Source: Arvicola amphibius (taxonomy: Eukaryota; Chordata; Mammalia; Rodentia; Cricetidae). Taken from it: a DNA stretch of 64,000 nucleotides. Positions within the stretch are counted from its first letter, which is position 1. Every line of letters begins with the position of its first letter. The notes under the pieces are model-generated. The model made no database searches. It was not told the DNA's origin and saw only the letters and a list, made by a program, of their open reading frames with translations. Positions 63,518 through 64,000 of the stretch are shown in pieces. A program made the translations under genes and the position numbers. Where the stretch lies: NCBI RefSeq assembly GCF_903992535.2, contig NC_052047.1, forward strand, positions 92,675,985 to 92,739,984, read 5' to 3'.

Positions 63518-63769
63518 GTAAGACTATAAGTTGAAATAAAGAATACCATTTTCTCTAGACTTCCAAGGAAAGTTATAACCATCACCCAGTAGGCTGAAAC
63601 GTTTTTAATGTAGTGGTTGAATTTTGATTGCATCTCTAGATAGGAGATTTTTACAGAAAAACTCTTAGGTAATAGTAGTTAACACTGAAAAAAATATATA
63701 TATTGCTTAGTATACTTAATAGATGCATATATAATTACCATTGATATTGAAATATATATTAGTGATATA

Positions 63770-64000
63770 TTACTGTGAAGAGACACTATGACTATGGCAA
63801 CTCTTATCAAAGAAAGCATTTAACCTAGGGCTTGCTTACAGTTTAAGAGATTTAGTTCATTATCCTCATGGTGGGAAGCATGGCAGCTTGCTGGCATACA
63901 TGGTTCCTAAGTGTTCTGCTTTCAAATCTGCAGGCAGCAGGAAAGAGACTGAACCACTGGGCCTGGCTTGGGCATCTGAGATCTTAAAGTCCATCCTCAG
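63770..64000. repeat. Rodent interspersed repeat, copy 2, cut by the window end
   Basis: 'tgaagagacactatgactat', 'agaaagcatttaacctaggg', 'cttgcttacagtttaagaga', 'cattatcctcatggtggg'; same family and orientation as copy 1. Confidence 0.75.

Noticed and set aside
1..64000. A CRISPR array, bacterial operon or other novel system
   Set aside because: All direct repeats seen are SINE copies, microsatellites or a simple tandem duplication; the window is an ordinary rodent gene interior.

Overview
The window is nuclear DNA from a rodent, most likely a cricetid (hamster, vole or deer-mouse group). It is dense in the rodent-specific SINEs B1, B2/B3, B4 and ID. Its freshest B1 copies carry the variant that reads (antisense) 'gctttggagcctgtcctgg ... 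actagctcttgtagaccagg', which I associate with Cricetidae rather than mouse or rat. The species call is an inference from repeat consensus sequences held in memory.

One protein-coding gene runs through the window on the + strand: Psme4, encoding proteasome activator PA200 (Blm10 family). I could place 38 consecutive internal coding exons between 10498 and 63517. They total 4315 nt and encode about 1438 residues, matching roughly residues 167-1605 of the about 1843-residue mammalian protein. Exon boundaries, phases and reading frame are continuous, with no stop or frameshift. The promoter, the first exons (about 166 residues) and the C-terminal exons (bromodomain-like region and gate-opening C-terminal tripeptide) lie outside the window.

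Layout: 1-10497 is the intron upstream of the first visible exon, full of SINEs plus an LTR-like element and one old MIR. 10498-26669 holds exons 1-14. 26985-29190 is a processed pseudogene of Gdpd1 inside the intron between exons 14 and 15. 30030-33044 holds exons 15-17. 33045-40392 is a 7.3 kb intron, the largest lying wholly inside the window. 40393-51683 holds exons 18-28. 53560-63517 holds exons 29-38. 63518-64000 is intron.

I found no tRNA or rRNA gene, CRISPR array, intact mobile-element coding region or second functional gene, and nothing suggesting a previously undescribed biological system. The points most worth checking are two GC-AG introns in Psme4, microsatellites that occupy the polypyrimidine tracts of two exons, a possible frame-breaking cryptic exon at 38681-38768, a perfect 20-bp hairpin that looks like a template-switch scar, a fold-back element with long inverted termini at 56926-57441, and a recent 60-bp tandem duplication. 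Exon residue numbers are approximate, because they rest on my memory of the human protein.
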